Below are positions 1-11,029 of a stretch of 64,000 nucleotides of DNA, piece by piece. Below the pieces are notes generated by a model, which was not told where the DNA came from, searched no databases, and saw only the letters and a program-made list of their open reading frames with translations. The number at the start of each line of letters is the position of its first letter. Position 1 is the stretch's first letter. This stretch comes from Heterobilharzia americana (lineage: Eukaryota > Platyhelminthes > Trematoda > Strigeidida > Schistosomatidae): contig OX104134.1 in NCBI GenBank assembly GCA_944470555.2, forward strand, positions 110,540,701 through 110,604,700, given 5' to 3'. Made by a program: the position numbers and the translations under genes.

Positions 1-293
1 TCTCTTTTTTTGAAATGAACAAGTCTAAATTTATGAAAAGTGCCAGATAGCCTAAAGTGAGCCATGATGAACAGCCATTTTTCCTTCTCTGATCAATCTA
101 TTGATGGTGTATGCACGTAAGCTAATTTTCTGCTGCTACTATCCTTAGGGTTTCATTTTGTTCATCAGTCGAACAATTGTATGAGTGTATATAATCCTTT
201 TTCTGAGGCTAATATACAGATTAACCAAAGAATTACATCAAACAGTTAGTTCTCACATACTCATATATCTTTTTCCCTACTTCACTCATAAAG

Positions 294-481
294 GTAATGC
301 ACGTGATTCACAAGATGTTGATCTCCTTCGAAAGCTGAAAGTCACACATATAGTCAACGTGACAGATACACTACCCATGCCGTTTAGACGCTTAATCATA
401 TACAATACCTACGCATACCGGCATCAGATACTACAGATCAAAATCTTCGCCCAGCATTTGACAGAGCTGTACAGTTCATAG
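294..481 (+). CDS. Dual-specificity protein phosphatase, internal exon (N-terminal part of catalytic domain)
   Basis: This is an internal exon of a MAP-kinase-phosphatase-like dual-specificity phosphatase, a cytoplasmic or nuclear enzyme that removes phosphate from phospho-Thr/Tyr of MAP kinases. The reading begins GNARDSQDVDLLRKL and THIVNVTDTLP, the usual beta-strand and helix start of the DUSP fold. It later reads LRIPASDTTDQNLRPAF in a second frame, where the Asp of PASD is the expected general acid. The frame change lies near 384-388 and one extra base would join the two halves, so the exon has lost 1 bp. The acceptor AG is at 292-293 and the donor GTATGT starts at 482. The exon ends in phase 1 and joins exactly in phase with the exon at 5284. 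Upstream exons lie outside the window or were not found. Assembly error or a pseudogene are both possible. Confidence 0.8.
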
Positions 482-525
482 GTATGTTTCAAAATTATCG
501 TTTACCTCTTGAATTTCACTTTGTG

Positions 526-528
<3 letters not shown>

Positions 529-569
<41 letters not shown>
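529..569. repeat. (TA)n microsatellite
   Basis: About 20 uninterrupted TA units lie just inside the donor side of the phosphatase intron. Confidence 0.97.
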
Positions 570-572
<3 letters not shown>

Positions 573-979
573 TAAACTAAATTTTAGTTACTGGAAGTCT
601 TAAATGATAGTTTAACATTGACTTACTATAATTACATTTCAACTTTTTCGTCAATGTCGCAAACGCAAGCAGGTACGCAAAATAAAATAAGCTTACTTGA
701 AGTATACCGACTTTACTCCCCTAAGCAGTCTTGACCAATTTATGATGAAAATACTTGAGATACGCACTATAAAAAATGTAGTGATGCATTTAAGTCCAGG
801 TCTTAACTTTTCATAAATAGTTTTAATAAGTCCCATTGATTTTATATCGCTAGTTTATAATAATTTGTTAAAAATAACCAAATTATGATTAAATCAGCTT
901 TCATATTTTTGGCAGCCATCAAAAATTTCGAAATATAATAATGTAGTCAGGGGCCATCACGACATTGGTATAGGGTAAT

Positions 980-1400
980 TCAACTATAAATCACTTCTCA
1001 TAGGTTTCACAAAGTGAAACCGCATTCACTGATTGTTTGAATAAGAGTTCACAACTTCTCGTCATATCATGGTAATCGCACATTCTTTTGATCAGGTTTC
1101 TTATGGTTTTGTTGAGTTTCATTCTTTGAAATAACTGGTAATAAAAATTCCACAAATCCGGAATTGGTGTTACATCACTCCGTTTACGTTTCAGGTGTCG
1201 AATCAATAAGCGAAGCTTTGGTTACCAATCTCTCCTCATGTATCCAAATTACTTTTTATAACTGTGACTTTACCCGCCCTATAACTTGATTATGCGTGAC
1301 AGCATACATTGATAACACTGATCTCAATTCTAGATTTATCATCCTACTGCGATCTTCCATTCTAAAATAAGTATAAAACTTGGGCACTGTGGTAGACTGT
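980..1400 (-). pseudogene. Older Penelope-like element, 3' portion (split by a younger insertion)
   Basis: Minus-strand translation gives a diverged copy of the region after the GIY-YIG domain: RMEDRSRMINLELRS, then AVTHNQVIG, then RSDVTPIPDLWNF. These align with RMTDPNKINNLEKHS, HITHNHTIG and RNDATPIPEIWKT of the younger copy at 3740-4000. Its 5' continuation lies on the far side of the younger palindromic insertion, at 4159-4400. Stops and frameshifts make it non-functional. Confidence 0.65.
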
Positions 1401-1410
1401 AATTCAGTAT

Positions 1411-1498
1411 TAGATTTGTTTATTTGATATATAGCGCACAGTGATACAATATTATTTACTTGATTACGTTTCGAGCATAAATTATTGCTCGTAATCAT
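1411..1498 (-). repeat. 88-bp Penelope repeat, outer copy of left arm
   Basis: This is one of four copies of the same roughly 88-bp sequence. Each has a hairpin GAGCA...TGCTC followed by GAAAC, all within GATTAC...GTAATC, which can pair as an outer stem. It marks the 3' end of the left-arm element. Confidence 0.85.
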
Positions 1499-1945
1499 AT
1501 CAATGTAATCATGCTTCTTTCGACATCTGATTTTATAGTCCTGTCACCTGATTTTTCTTTGTTTTCTGTTTTTTGATTGGTAGTAAAGTTTTCCATATCT
1601 CTGGTATAGGTGTTGCGTCATTCCTAATACATGTGTTGGGTGTGGATTCGATGAACAAAGATTCAGTAACTAACCTCTCTCTCCACCTAGCTATATTAGT
1701 TTTAAGTACAGTGGTTTTGTCCCACCCTATTGTGTGGTTGTGTGTAATATGAATGTAATGCAATGGCCGAGTGTTTTTCTAGATTATTGATCTTATTAGG
1801 GTCTGTCATTCTATGTTCAGCTAAATTCCTATGTTCTGCTAATCTAACTGACCCTGACCGGCTAGTTTGACCTATGTATTTGACCTCACAGTCATTACAT
1901 GGAATTTGGTAGATTATATTGGTATGATTATGGTATGGTATGGTG

Positions 1946-2032
1946 TGATTATGAGCAATAATTTATGCTCGAAACGTAATCAAGTAAATAATACTGTATC
2001 ACTGTGCGCTATATATCAAATAAACAAATCTA
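1946..2032 (+). repeat. 88-bp Penelope repeat, inner copy of left arm
   Basis: Same unit as at 1411-1498 but in opposite orientation, so the left-arm endonuclease segment is bracketed by inverted repeats. It differs from the outer copy at only a few positions by eye. Confidence 0.85.
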
Positions 2033-3534
2033 GTATATTATTTTGCCTAATTGGTTCTATCGGATCTTTTAGCCGACAAAGCTTACCTCTAAGTGAGTTT
2101 GTTGGTTTAAATGCCACCCTAATTCCAACCTGTTGAGAATCCTACGTATGGTTTTTGATATTCCTTTCGTGTATGGTATCACAATAGAGGTGTTGATTTC
2201 CTTTCTACTTATGTTGTCTCTATTATTTGTATTTGTATTACTGTTATTATTTTGCTTATTATGTGTTTGTGTGAATTTCTTAATAAAATGATGAGGATAA
2301 TTATTAATTATTAACGCTTCTTTTATGTATTTCAATTCCTTATTTAAGTCCGAATGGTTTACTTTAATGCCAAAAACTAATAATCCTAGCAGAATTTACC
2401 TTACTATTAAGGTTCATTAAGCAGGTTATCCCAATATGCCGATAGTTGACTTCCGGAACACACCAAAATATAAGATATCAAAGTATTTAGCATCAGTATT
2501 ACGTCCTATTAGAGACCGTTCAAACTCTAGACTAGTAAATTCTTACGAGTTAAAACAAAAACTTAATGACCTGCACATAGAACAGAATGAAAAAAGAAAT
2601 GGTTAGTTTTGACGTAACAAGTCTTTATACTAAAATACCAATCAATATGGCACCAGAGGCAGTCAGAAATCAACTAGATACTGACTCACAACCTACTCAA
2701 AGAACTAAGGCATCCGTTTATGAAATCATGTTAGGAGTGCAGTTATGCTTGACCTCGACAGTCTTCAAGTTTCAGGGAAAGATAATATAGACAAACAGAA
2801 GGAACAGCAATGGGATCACTCATATCCCCATATAGTAGCAGATATATTTATTGATAGTTAGGAAGATATGGCTTTACGAACATATAATCCGACACCTAAG
2901 ATATGGTGGTGATATGTGGATGACACATTTACAGTGTTGAAATCAGAACATATCGACAGTTTCTTGACATACATAAACTCAGTAGTTAACGCAATCCAAT
3001 TCACTTACGAAGTAGAAAACGGATAAGGAGAATTACCTATGTTGGATTGCAGAATAAAACGAAGGACAGATGGTGGTTTAGATACTACCGTCTACAGAAA
3101 ACCAACACATTCTAACAGGCATCTAGACTTCAAGTCATCCCATCCAGTGTCAGTTAAAGCGGCTTTAGTCAAATGTCTAAATAACAGAGCTAAGAAACTC
3201 ACTAGTCATTGTAAAGACTTAAATAAGGAATTGAAATACATAAAAGAAGCGTTAATAATTAATAATTATCCTCATCATTTTATTAAGAAATTCACACAAA
3301 CACATAATAAGCAAAATAATAACAGTAATACAAATACAAATAATAGAGACAACATAAGTAGAAAGGAAATCAACACCTCTATTGTGATACCATACACGAA
3401 AGGAATATCAAAAACCATACGTAGGATTCTCAACAAGGTTGGAATTAGGGTGGCATTTAAACCAACAAACTCACTTAGAGGTAAGCTTTGTCGGCTAAAA
3501 GATCCGATAGAACCAATTAGGCAAAATAATATAC

Positions 3535-3621
3535 TAGATTTGTTTATTTGATATATAGCGCACAGTGATACAGTATTATTTACTTGATTACGTTTCGAGC
3601 ATAAATTATTGCTCATAATCA
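3535..3621 (-). repeat. 88-bp Penelope repeat, inner copy of right arm
   Basis: This unit lies between the RT C-terminus (ending near IRQNNIL) and the GIY-YIG domain. It interrupts the reading frame and is inverted relative to the copy at 4071-4158. Confidence 0.85.
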
Positions 3622-3866
3622 CACCCATACCATACCATAATCATACCAATATAATCTACCAAATTCCATGTAATGACTGTGAGGTCAAATACATAGGTCA
3701 AACTAGCCGGTCAGGGTCAGTTAGATTAGCAGAACATAGGAATTTAGCTGAACATAGAATGACAGACCCTAATAAGATCAATAATCTAGAAAAACACTCG
3801 GCCATTGCATTACATTCATATTACACACAACCACACAATAGGGTGGGACAAAACCACTGTACTTAA
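3609..3866 (+). pseudogene. GIY-YIG endonuclease domain of the Penelope-like element
   Basis: The open stretch contains IIYQIPCNDCEVKYIGQTSR followed by RLAEHR. This is the usual core of the GIY-YIG nuclease of Penelope-like elements: a Tyr in the GIY strand, the CxxC-like pair C-N-D-C, and YIG. The Arg and the downstream RxxEH element are present. Reading continues in another frame (3805-4035) with the C-terminal stretch NDATPIPEIWKTLLP. It is flanked on both sides by inverted copies of an 88-bp repeat. Confidence 0.65.
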
Positions 3867-4070
3867 AACTAATATAGCTAGGTGGAGAGAGAGGTTAGTT
3901 ACTGAATCTTTGTTCATCGAATCCACACCCAACACATGTATTAGGAATGACGCAACACCTATACCAGAGATATGGAAAACTTTACTACCAATCAAAAAAC
4001 AGAAAACAAAGAAAAATCAGGTGACAGGACTATAAAATCAGATGTCGAAAGAAGCATGATTACATTGATA

Positions 4071-4158
4071 TGATTACGAGCAATAATTTATGCTCGAAAC
4101 GTAATCAAGTAAATAATATTGTATCACTGTGCGCTATATATCAAATAAACAAATCTAA
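4071..4158 (+). repeat. 88-bp Penelope repeat, outer copy of right arm
   Basis: This unit forms the 3' end of the + copy. The sequence beyond 4158 belongs to the older, interrupted minus-strand Penelope copy. Confidence 0.85.
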
Positions 4159-4400
4159 TATGGAATCTTGCATTCTAGTTTTTGCTGGATTTTTATGTTC
4201 TGTTGACCTAATTGATCCCAGTAGGCTAGCTTTTCCAATGTGTTTGATCTCACAGTTACTACATGTAATTCTGTAGAGGTAGTTTCGATAAGATCCCTTA
4301 ACCGGTAAAGTTTCTCCAAGGGAGTTTGTAAACTTAAATGATTCTCTAATTTCTGCCTTATTAAGCCTTACGTGGAGCTTCAGATATACCTTCTTTGGAA
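4159..4400 (-). pseudogene. Older Penelope-like element, 5' portion (GIY-YIG start)
   Basis: The minus strand reads FKFTNSLGETLPVKGS, then LYRITCSNCEIKHIGKAS and STEHKNPAKTRMQDS. This is a diverged version of the linker and GIY-YIG segment of the younger element. It is the 5' continuation of the relic at 980-1400, and the younger palindrome sits between the two halves. The YIG motif has decayed to HIG. Confidence 0.6.
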
Positions 4401-5283
4401 AACTATGGAGGTTTCAAAAACCGTCTCCGGTGTTTCACTGACAACAGTTTCCCCGGATTATCTCACCGGGATTGTTACTGAGCAATGATAAATCCTTTTA
4501 TGTCTCACTTCTTAACCTAGGTTTTCTCATTAGCTCGTCATGTTGCGTACCCAGCTACTTAGGCATTTAACGAAGCCTGCCTTAAGTGGTACTGGATGAT
4601 GTATTCTAGGGTCCAAATACAGATTAGAGTTGAGTCACTCAAGTAAATTTAAAAAAAGAAAGAATGAGGGAAAGAAATGCATGAAGCTGTTTGGCCTACC
4701 ATTGTATGGACGGCGACTTAAAATTAAGTGATACAAGAAGCATTAATTTTATCCTGTCATAATACTTTGAATGAGAAGCAGCCAAAATTTTGCTTAAATT
4801 ATATGGAAACATAGTGCTTAGCTGTACCGTATGACATGTTCTACGATTTATACTTGTATAGCTTTAGGAATTTTCAGATAACATTTGGCAATGAATAAAT
4901 AATTGAACCTACTGCATCTGCCGTCATATCTGCACAGTTTTCGTAGGGTAGTTTAAATCGAGTGGAAAAAGCAAAAATGTTTTTTCACCTAAATTACCTC
5001 CTCCTGAAAGACGTCAGCAGCTAAACGAAACATACTTCAAAGTTGCATTCATGACGAGCCGACTCCAGCTATAGAACCACTGAAGATTCAGGGACACTGA
5101 ACGGGGTTTTAATGGTTTTGCAATTGGTGTCAGTTCATGATGTACACTACTCTGAAATCAATCACTTCCCACGAACCATCAAACTTAAACAAATACACAT
5201 ATTTCTCGACTGTATTCAGCTTTTCAGATAGTTTATTCAGTTGTACCAGTTTAAATATCACGGATTGTTTTCTTATTTTGCAG

Positions 5284-5878
5284 AAAAGGCTCGAAAGCAA
5301 AGTGGAATTGTTCTTGTTCACTGTTTAGCTGGTGTATCGCGATCGGCTGCTGTTGTTATAGCTTATCTTTTATACAGCAATCGTACTCTAAATTTATTCA
5401 AAGCACTCGAATATGTACAAGCTCGTAGATCTGTAGCCGGACCAAATTTACATTTTATGGGACAACTTCAAGCATATTACCATGACCTACACAGTCGTAA
5501 ATCATCAGTTTTTTCAAACCGAAGTAGTTCAAAATCTAGAGATAAAATGATCACACGTAACAGCGCGGAGAATTTAAGTGGTAAATCGAAAAAAACAATA
5601 TATCACGAAGTGTCAGCCTATCATCTAATTTGATGCATCCAAAATCGTACACTCCATCTTTGTTTCGTAAAGTCAGCAGGTCAAGCAGGACAACCACTCC
5701 ACCACATATTGCATCACCCTTATCAATATATGAGCCTGGTAAAACTCATAAAAAATTCGTTCATTCTACATGGTCTGTTGGCAGCACAACACACACAAAT
5801 CGTCGACGTTCCCTATTTCGCACTGATTCACATGAAGCAAAACCAAGTTCAGCAAGACTTATCAAGACTCATGAATAA
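5284..5878 (+). CDS. Dual-specificity protein phosphatase, last exon (active site and C-terminal tail)
   Basis: This exon carries the phosphatase active site. VLVHCLAGVSRSA holds the catalytic Cys (codon 5322-5324) and the P-loop Arg of the CX5R signature, and PNLHFMGQL matches the SPNxNFMGQL element of MAP-kinase phosphatases. The first frame stops at 5631-5633. One extra A in the A7 run at 5589-5595 would continue the protein in the next frame through a Ser/Arg/Thr-rich tail to the TAA ending at 5878. This is therefore very probably one exon with a 1-bp homopolymer deletion. The family (DUSP1/4/6/8/10/16 type) is clear; the orthologue is not, though the exon-A wording is closest to DUSP10-like proteins as I recall them. 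The tail is low complexity and may be regulatory. A decayed gene is the alternative to assembly error. Confidence 0.85.
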
Positions 5879-6474
5879 CATACAAATCGAGCTTCCTTAA
5901 CTGTGTGAAAAAACAGATTTATATTATAAGTTACTCAAATGAAACATCTAGATACACAGAAACCGTTTACTGATTATAAACCTCTATACATAAAATCTAT
6001 CTTCAGAAAAAGCCTTCATTATATAAATATGCATGGATAAATGTGTTTCCAGTTTCGTGAGTATTCTTCCCTCCTACTGTGTGTATATTTCATTTTCAGC
6101 ATAATTTTATAATTGTCTCTTATCTACACTGAATGATTATGAAACCTCTCAGTACAAATCTAGTATTCTACTAATTTTCCTTATTCTAAGAAAATTTAAA
6201 TGTTTGCCCGAGTATCAGTATGCTCCTACCATCTGTGTACAAATTTATGCTACATATGTTGTTTCTCGTTTCTAAATTATGTTTTGAATATTATGTAGCA
6301 GTCCAGTTTCCTATCATTTACTCAAATGTTTTACCGAATGTTTTGAAAATACCTGTCTCTTTTTAAAATATAATTACTAATTTTCGGGATCTCATTTTTC
6401 TTTTTCATATTCTTCATAAGAGTAGGTGAAATATACGTATAACTTAAATGCCTGGTTAACTAGTTCACTAGTTA
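5879..6474 (+). other. Probable phosphatase 3' untranslated and downstream region
   Basis: AT-rich sequence follows the presumed stop at 5878. I see no further coding potential and no unambiguous AATAAA signal. It ends where the LINE 5' leader starts near 6475. Confidence 0.4.
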
Positions 6475-9350
6475 CTAGCCGGTCCTAAGCCCGGATAAAG
6501 AGGGAAGGTTGGGCATACGGCTAGCAACCCTACCCCGTAAAACAAATCTAACCGCTAAACAAACTTCAAAGCACAAATGATATTTAAAAAAACTATAACA
6601 AAATTATTCCTCTCTGGAATCGGAGAAGCGAAATGACGCCAGTTGGTGAAGGCCTTCGGGAAGCCAATTAGCCAGGCCAATGTGTTTTCGCCTCTCTCGA
6701 TGAAAGCAAAAGTAAACGTGGAGACATGGAATGTCCGCACCATGTTTGAGCCCAGCAAGGCAACCCAGATTGCAAACGAGATGAAGAGGTATCACAATGA
6801 AGTGCTTGGAATTTGCGAAAGCAGATATAATGGGAGTGGACTCTCCGAAATGTCAACTGGAGAATCAATAATCTACTGCGATATTGTCACCCAGATGATA
6901 ACCACGAGCACACTGAGTTATGGAGTGGCTATCATGAAGTCCCCAACAGCATCGAAGGCTCTCATGCAGTGGGAACCAAATCTCCTCCAGGATCATGACA
7001 GCGAGGTTCAACTCAAAAGGAAGGAAGGTCACAATCATACAATGCTTTGCACCTACAAATAATGCAGAGCAAGAGAAAACGAAGGAATTTTAGAGACAAC
7101 TGCAATCAACACTGGACAAGACGTCAGTTGGCGATATCAAAATTCTAATGGACAGGGTGACATGAATGCCAAACTGGGAGGGGACAACACGGGAAGAGAA
7201 CTAACCATGGGTCGAGAAGCGCTCGGTGAGGTGGTGAAAGAGAACGGAGAATTGTTTGCAGAATTCCGTGCATTCAACGATTTGGTGATTAAAGGCTATG
7301 CAGTGTGTTCAAGCACAAAGATATCCACAAAGCGACATGGATTTCACCAGACACCAGGACACACTGAAAATCAAATCGACTTTATCTCAATCTTGACACA
7401 AGGTCAAGAAGAGGAGCAGATTTAGGTTCAGACCACTCACTATCTAGTGCAAGGAACCTACCTTCCAAATCAAGTTAAAAGCCTTCAATTCAAAGACGTT
7501 GGTGATAGACCACACACAGTTCAAGTACAACACTCGAAAACTGAAGGACGAAACTACAAAGAAAATCTTCACGACAGCCAGCCATCAAGACAAAATGGGA
7601 GATAACGAGCAACATCCGTGAAGAAACCTGTGTGGGTGAACACTGGAAGTCTTTGAAAGAGATGTGGAAAGAAACCTGCATAACCATGTTAGGAAGGAAG
7701 AGGAAGAGGAAGCGGCAAGACAAGGAATGTATCTCGACGGATACATGGAACTGATAGAGCAGGGAGAGGAGGATGGTGAAGCAGAAGATAAACCAGTGCA
7801 AGGATGCTCAACGACAAGAGGAACTGAGTACAATGTATAAAACACTACACTGGACAAAGAAGTGAAGAAGAGTGAGTGGAAAGACAAAAGATACTTCTAC
7901 GAAACACTGGCAAGTGAAGCAGAACAGGCTGCAGGTAGGAGAGATAGAGACCTGACAACATTGTATCAAATAACCAGGTTACTTGCTGTCTGGGAAGAGA
8001 TCAACGCAGACGGAACCATTAAGAGATGAAGAAGGAAATTCAATTACGAAAGAAGAGAAACAAAGGAAACAATGTGCCGACCACTTCAAGAAGCTCTTGA
8101 ATCGACCACCACCACCACCACCACCTGCACTTCGTCCAGAAATACCACCAGCAGCCCAGCCACAGAACTACGAGTGAACATAAATCCTCCAACACAAGTG
8201 GAAGTCCTGAACGCCATAAAGCTACTGAAATGTGGGAAAGCAGCAGAACCAGAGGGGACCCCGCCAGAAGCACTGAGAACAGACGCAGAGACAACAGCAG
8301 CGGACATGCTCACACCACACCACTATTGTGGAAGGTGTGGAAGGAAGAGAAGGTACCTGGTTAGTGATTGGAAGAAGGGTTACCTTGTGAAACTCGTGAA
8401 GAAGGGAGACCTCAGTGTTTGCAAGAAGGGGCGCAGAATCACTCTCCTGTCCACCCCAAGTGAGCAAACTATTGAGCCGCATCATCCTAGAGAGGCTTAA
8501 AGATGCACTGGATTCAAAACTACGACCAGAACAGACAGGCTTCAGGAAGTACAAATCATGTGTGGACCAAATTGCAACGCTACACTACGCATCACCATAG
8601 AACAGAGTATGGAATGGCAGTCAACTCAACTCAGCCTCAACTTTATCGACTATGAGAAGGCTTTTGACAGCGTCGACTGAGAGGTAATTTGGAAACTGCT
8701 TCAATACTACGGAATACCACAAACCTTTATCAACCTTATTCAACAACTATATGAAGACGCCACATGCCGGCCAAGTAATTCACAATGGGAAGTTCAGTGA
8801 TGCTTTTGAAGTGAAGACAGGAAGGAGTGAAACAAGGTTGTCTACTATCCCCATGATATTCCTGATTGTGTTGTGGTCGACTGGATCATGCAGCAAACAG
8901 TAGGCAGCGAGAAGAGGGGGATACGCTGGCTGGACTGCGGAAAAGAACCTAGAAGACTTGGATTTCGCCGATGACTTGTGTCTGATGTCACATAAACTTG
9001 AAGATCTACAGGCAAAAACTAACAAGTTGATAGAGGAAGCAGCGAAGACGGGACTTCAGGTGAATATAGAGAAGACAGAGGTGATGAAGATACCGCACCA
9101 CCACCACCAACAACAAACTCCAATCACCATGAACGGGAGAAACTTAAAGGAAGTAACCTCCTTCACTTATCTAGGAAGCACTGTTTCAACTACAGGCGGG
9201 ACAGACGAGGACGTCAAAGTCAGAATCGGAAAAGCAAGACAGGTGTTCAATAACCTGAAACCAGTGTGGAGATCTTCTGCACTCAGCATGTGGAACAAGA
9301 TGTAGATTTTCAACACCAACGTCAAGTCAGTGCTTCTGTATGGTTGAGAG
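6475..9350 (+). mobile_element. RTE-type non-LTR retrotransposon, decayed and cut by an assembly gap
   Basis: A leader (TCCTAAGCCCGGATAAAG near 6483) precedes an APE-type endonuclease and then an RT. The endonuclease shows ETWNVRTMF (near 6725), MNAKLGGDNTGRE (7162), ENQIDFISI (7370) and GADLGSDHSL (about 7410-7440, another frame). The RT shows GKAAEPEGTPPEAL (8235), LRPEQTGFRKYKSCVDQIATL (8515-8580), DYEKAFDSVD (8650) and FADDLCLMSH (8962-8995), then FTYLGSTVSTTGGTD (9160). These are the order and wording of RTE/SR2-like elements of schistosomes. Stops and frameshifts are frequent (for example a stop right after AFDSVD), so the copy is inactive. A (CAC)n stretch sits at about 8104-8124. The 3' end is lost in the N gap. 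Confidence 0.85.
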
Positions 9351-9776
9351 NNNNNNNNNNNNNNNNNNNNNNNNNNNNNNNNNNNNNNNNNNNNNNNNNN
9401 NNNNNNNNNNNNNNNNNNNNNNNNNNNNNNNNNNNNNNNNNNNNNNNNNNNNNNNNNNNNNNNNNNNNNNNNNNNNNNNNNNNNNNNNNNNNNNNNNNNN
9501 NNNNNNNNNNNNNNNNNNNNNNNNNNNNNNNNNNNNNNNNNNNNNNNNNNNNNNNNNNNNNNNNNNNNNNNNNNNNNNNNNNNNNNNNNNNNNNNNNNNN
9601 NNNNNNNNNNNNNNNNNNNNNNNNNNNNNNNNNNNNNNNNNNNNNNNNNNNNNNNNNNNNNNNNNNNNNNNNNNNNNNNNNNNNNNNNNNNNNNNNNNNN
9701 NNNNNNNNNNNNNNNNNNNNNNNNNNNNNNNNNNNNNNNNNNNNNNNNNNNNNNNNNNNNNNNNNNNNNNNNNNNN
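9351..9776. other. Assembly gap (426 N)
   Basis: A run of N replaces the 3' part of the RTE-type LINE. Predicted reading frames here are artefacts. Confidence 1.
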
Positions 9777-11029
9777 AACTTTCAAATAATAGCAGTTTTA
9801 TTATTATTCAGTGAAGTATCTTAATTAATACATTGTTTCTACTGAACAAAGTTATTGAACTGTGAGGCACCTTTTATCATTTTTTACCACTACTCATTTC
9901 AGCATTTGGTGTCGCTTGAAAACGCAACAGTGTAAGATATTCAGTGAGCATCTGCATAAAAATAACAACTAATTTATTGAATATCAATCTTATCCATGTG
10001 ATTAATTGTTAACCTTTCGACTGGGATTTGTGAAAAACCATCTATCAGTCATTAAATTTAAATAATTTCGTGTATGGTTTCTAACTGATTTATCTGCTTG
10101 GCACTTCCTTTAGTAACTTACCCTTGATGATTATCCTGTCTCAAATCATTATGATTGCAATATGGCAGGTGAGTAGTGTAAATTCTAAAACCACAGCTAC
10201 AACCGTAAGCACTAAAAAATGGACAAAAAACACATTCTTATTCTTATTTACTTTGTAATGGCAAGCAGTGGTGGCGAATTTTGCCCTATTTGGTAAATTA
10301 CTGATATCAATAAATAGCATGTTGTTGCGCTTAACGAAGACTGAGAGCTTTTTATAGGTGGGCTAAGAGAACCAGCAATTTTTATCTAATGAATAATAAG
10401 CTTCATAGAGAAAAATGTTCACTAGTCAGGAGTACCAATAAGAATGGTAGTTAAATCGTGGATTGTTTAGTGAAAAATAAGCTTTGCACGGGTTTGTTCG
10501 AACGCTTGTTCAAAGTTGTTTGATGAAACACAGGTATCTGAGATGTCATATGAGCAAAGTGTGATACAAATAACTTCTGAAAGCATCATTCACTCCAGTA
10601 ATTTTCTGAAACGATGGTGAAAATGTGTAGCTTGGGTGGATTATCTTCGTTGTGTTGCGTTTTCTGATCTTCATGGTTTAGTCATGAAGCTTTCATCGCC
10701 TTTCTAGGCAATGTCATTGGCACTAACCTTTATATCAAGTGAGCTATCAGGATTCATAAAGTGGTGGTCAGTGAAAGTTAGTTTAAATTGATTGGTGTCA
10801 TTTACTGCAGACATTTTCATGCTCGTCATTTCTCTGTCTGACCTCTAGTCTTGTAGTGGTTTAACACTGTATCGTTTTAAACATTGGTCCATTTCTATAC
10901 ATATACTGGTTGTTGGTTGACTACAATTCCAGGTTTCTAGGGATTCTGTGGTACTATTTGTCCAAGATCTCTACATTTTCAAGATTGAATTCACGTCCAC
11001 AGTGGTTTACATGTACTAAAATTGAATGA
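9777..11029. other. No recognisable gene
   Basis: AT-rich sequence with no open stretch of note and no repeat I could match to the rest of the window. Confidence 0.5.

Larger units (their letters stand above)
1411..2351 (-). mobile_element. Penelope-like element, 5'-truncated inverted copy (left palindrome arm)
   Basis: This segment is the reverse complement of about 3215-4158. It carries the end of the RT region, the linker, the GIY-YIG endonuclease segment (about 1945 down to 1533) and the 3' terminal repeat, all reading leftwards. Its head faces the head of the + copy across about 860 bp. Head-to-head, 5'-truncated partial copies are an established arrangement for Penelope-like elements. 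Only small indels separate the two arms by eye, so they are likely products of one insertion event. Confidence 0.75.
2375..4158 (+). mobile_element. Penelope-like retroelement, 5'-truncated + copy (RT core, GIY-YIG endonuclease)
   Basis: The RT core is visible in pieces: SFDVTSLYTKIP (2605-2640) is the Penelope RT motif with catalytic Asp, and a degraded YVDDTFTVL-like motif lies near 2915-2940. The C-terminal RT region has NKVGIRVAFKPTNSLRG. The endonuclease reads IIYQIPCNDCEVKYIGQTSR (GIY-YIG class) near 3645-3710. Penelope-like elements copy their RNA by target-primed reverse transcription and use GIY-YIG to cut DNA. The frame is broken several times (for example the stop after GKII at 2790), so this copy is dead. 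The N-terminal RT part is absent. It resembles the Cercyon type described from schistosomes, but the family name is inference. Confidence 0.75.
482..5283 (+). other. Phosphatase intron (GT-AG, phase 1) packed with Penelope-like elements
   Basis: The intron begins GTATGT right after the exon ending at 481 and ends with TTTTGCAG at 5283. The split codon G|AA restores Glu in a sequence typical of DUSP domains. About 3.4 kb of the 4.8 kb is Penelope-like retroelement sequence (about 980-4400). The remaining 600-980 and 4400-5280 show no gene, only AT-rich sequence. Confidence 0.75.

Noticed and set aside
1946..2032. CRISPR-like or phage-type repeat structure from the four 88-bp copies
   Set aside because: The repeats alternate in orientation, are few and unevenly spaced, and are part of a eukaryotic retroelement.
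9266..9814. Frames of 149-182 codons crossing 9351-9776
   Set aside because: They consist mainly of N and have no evidential value.
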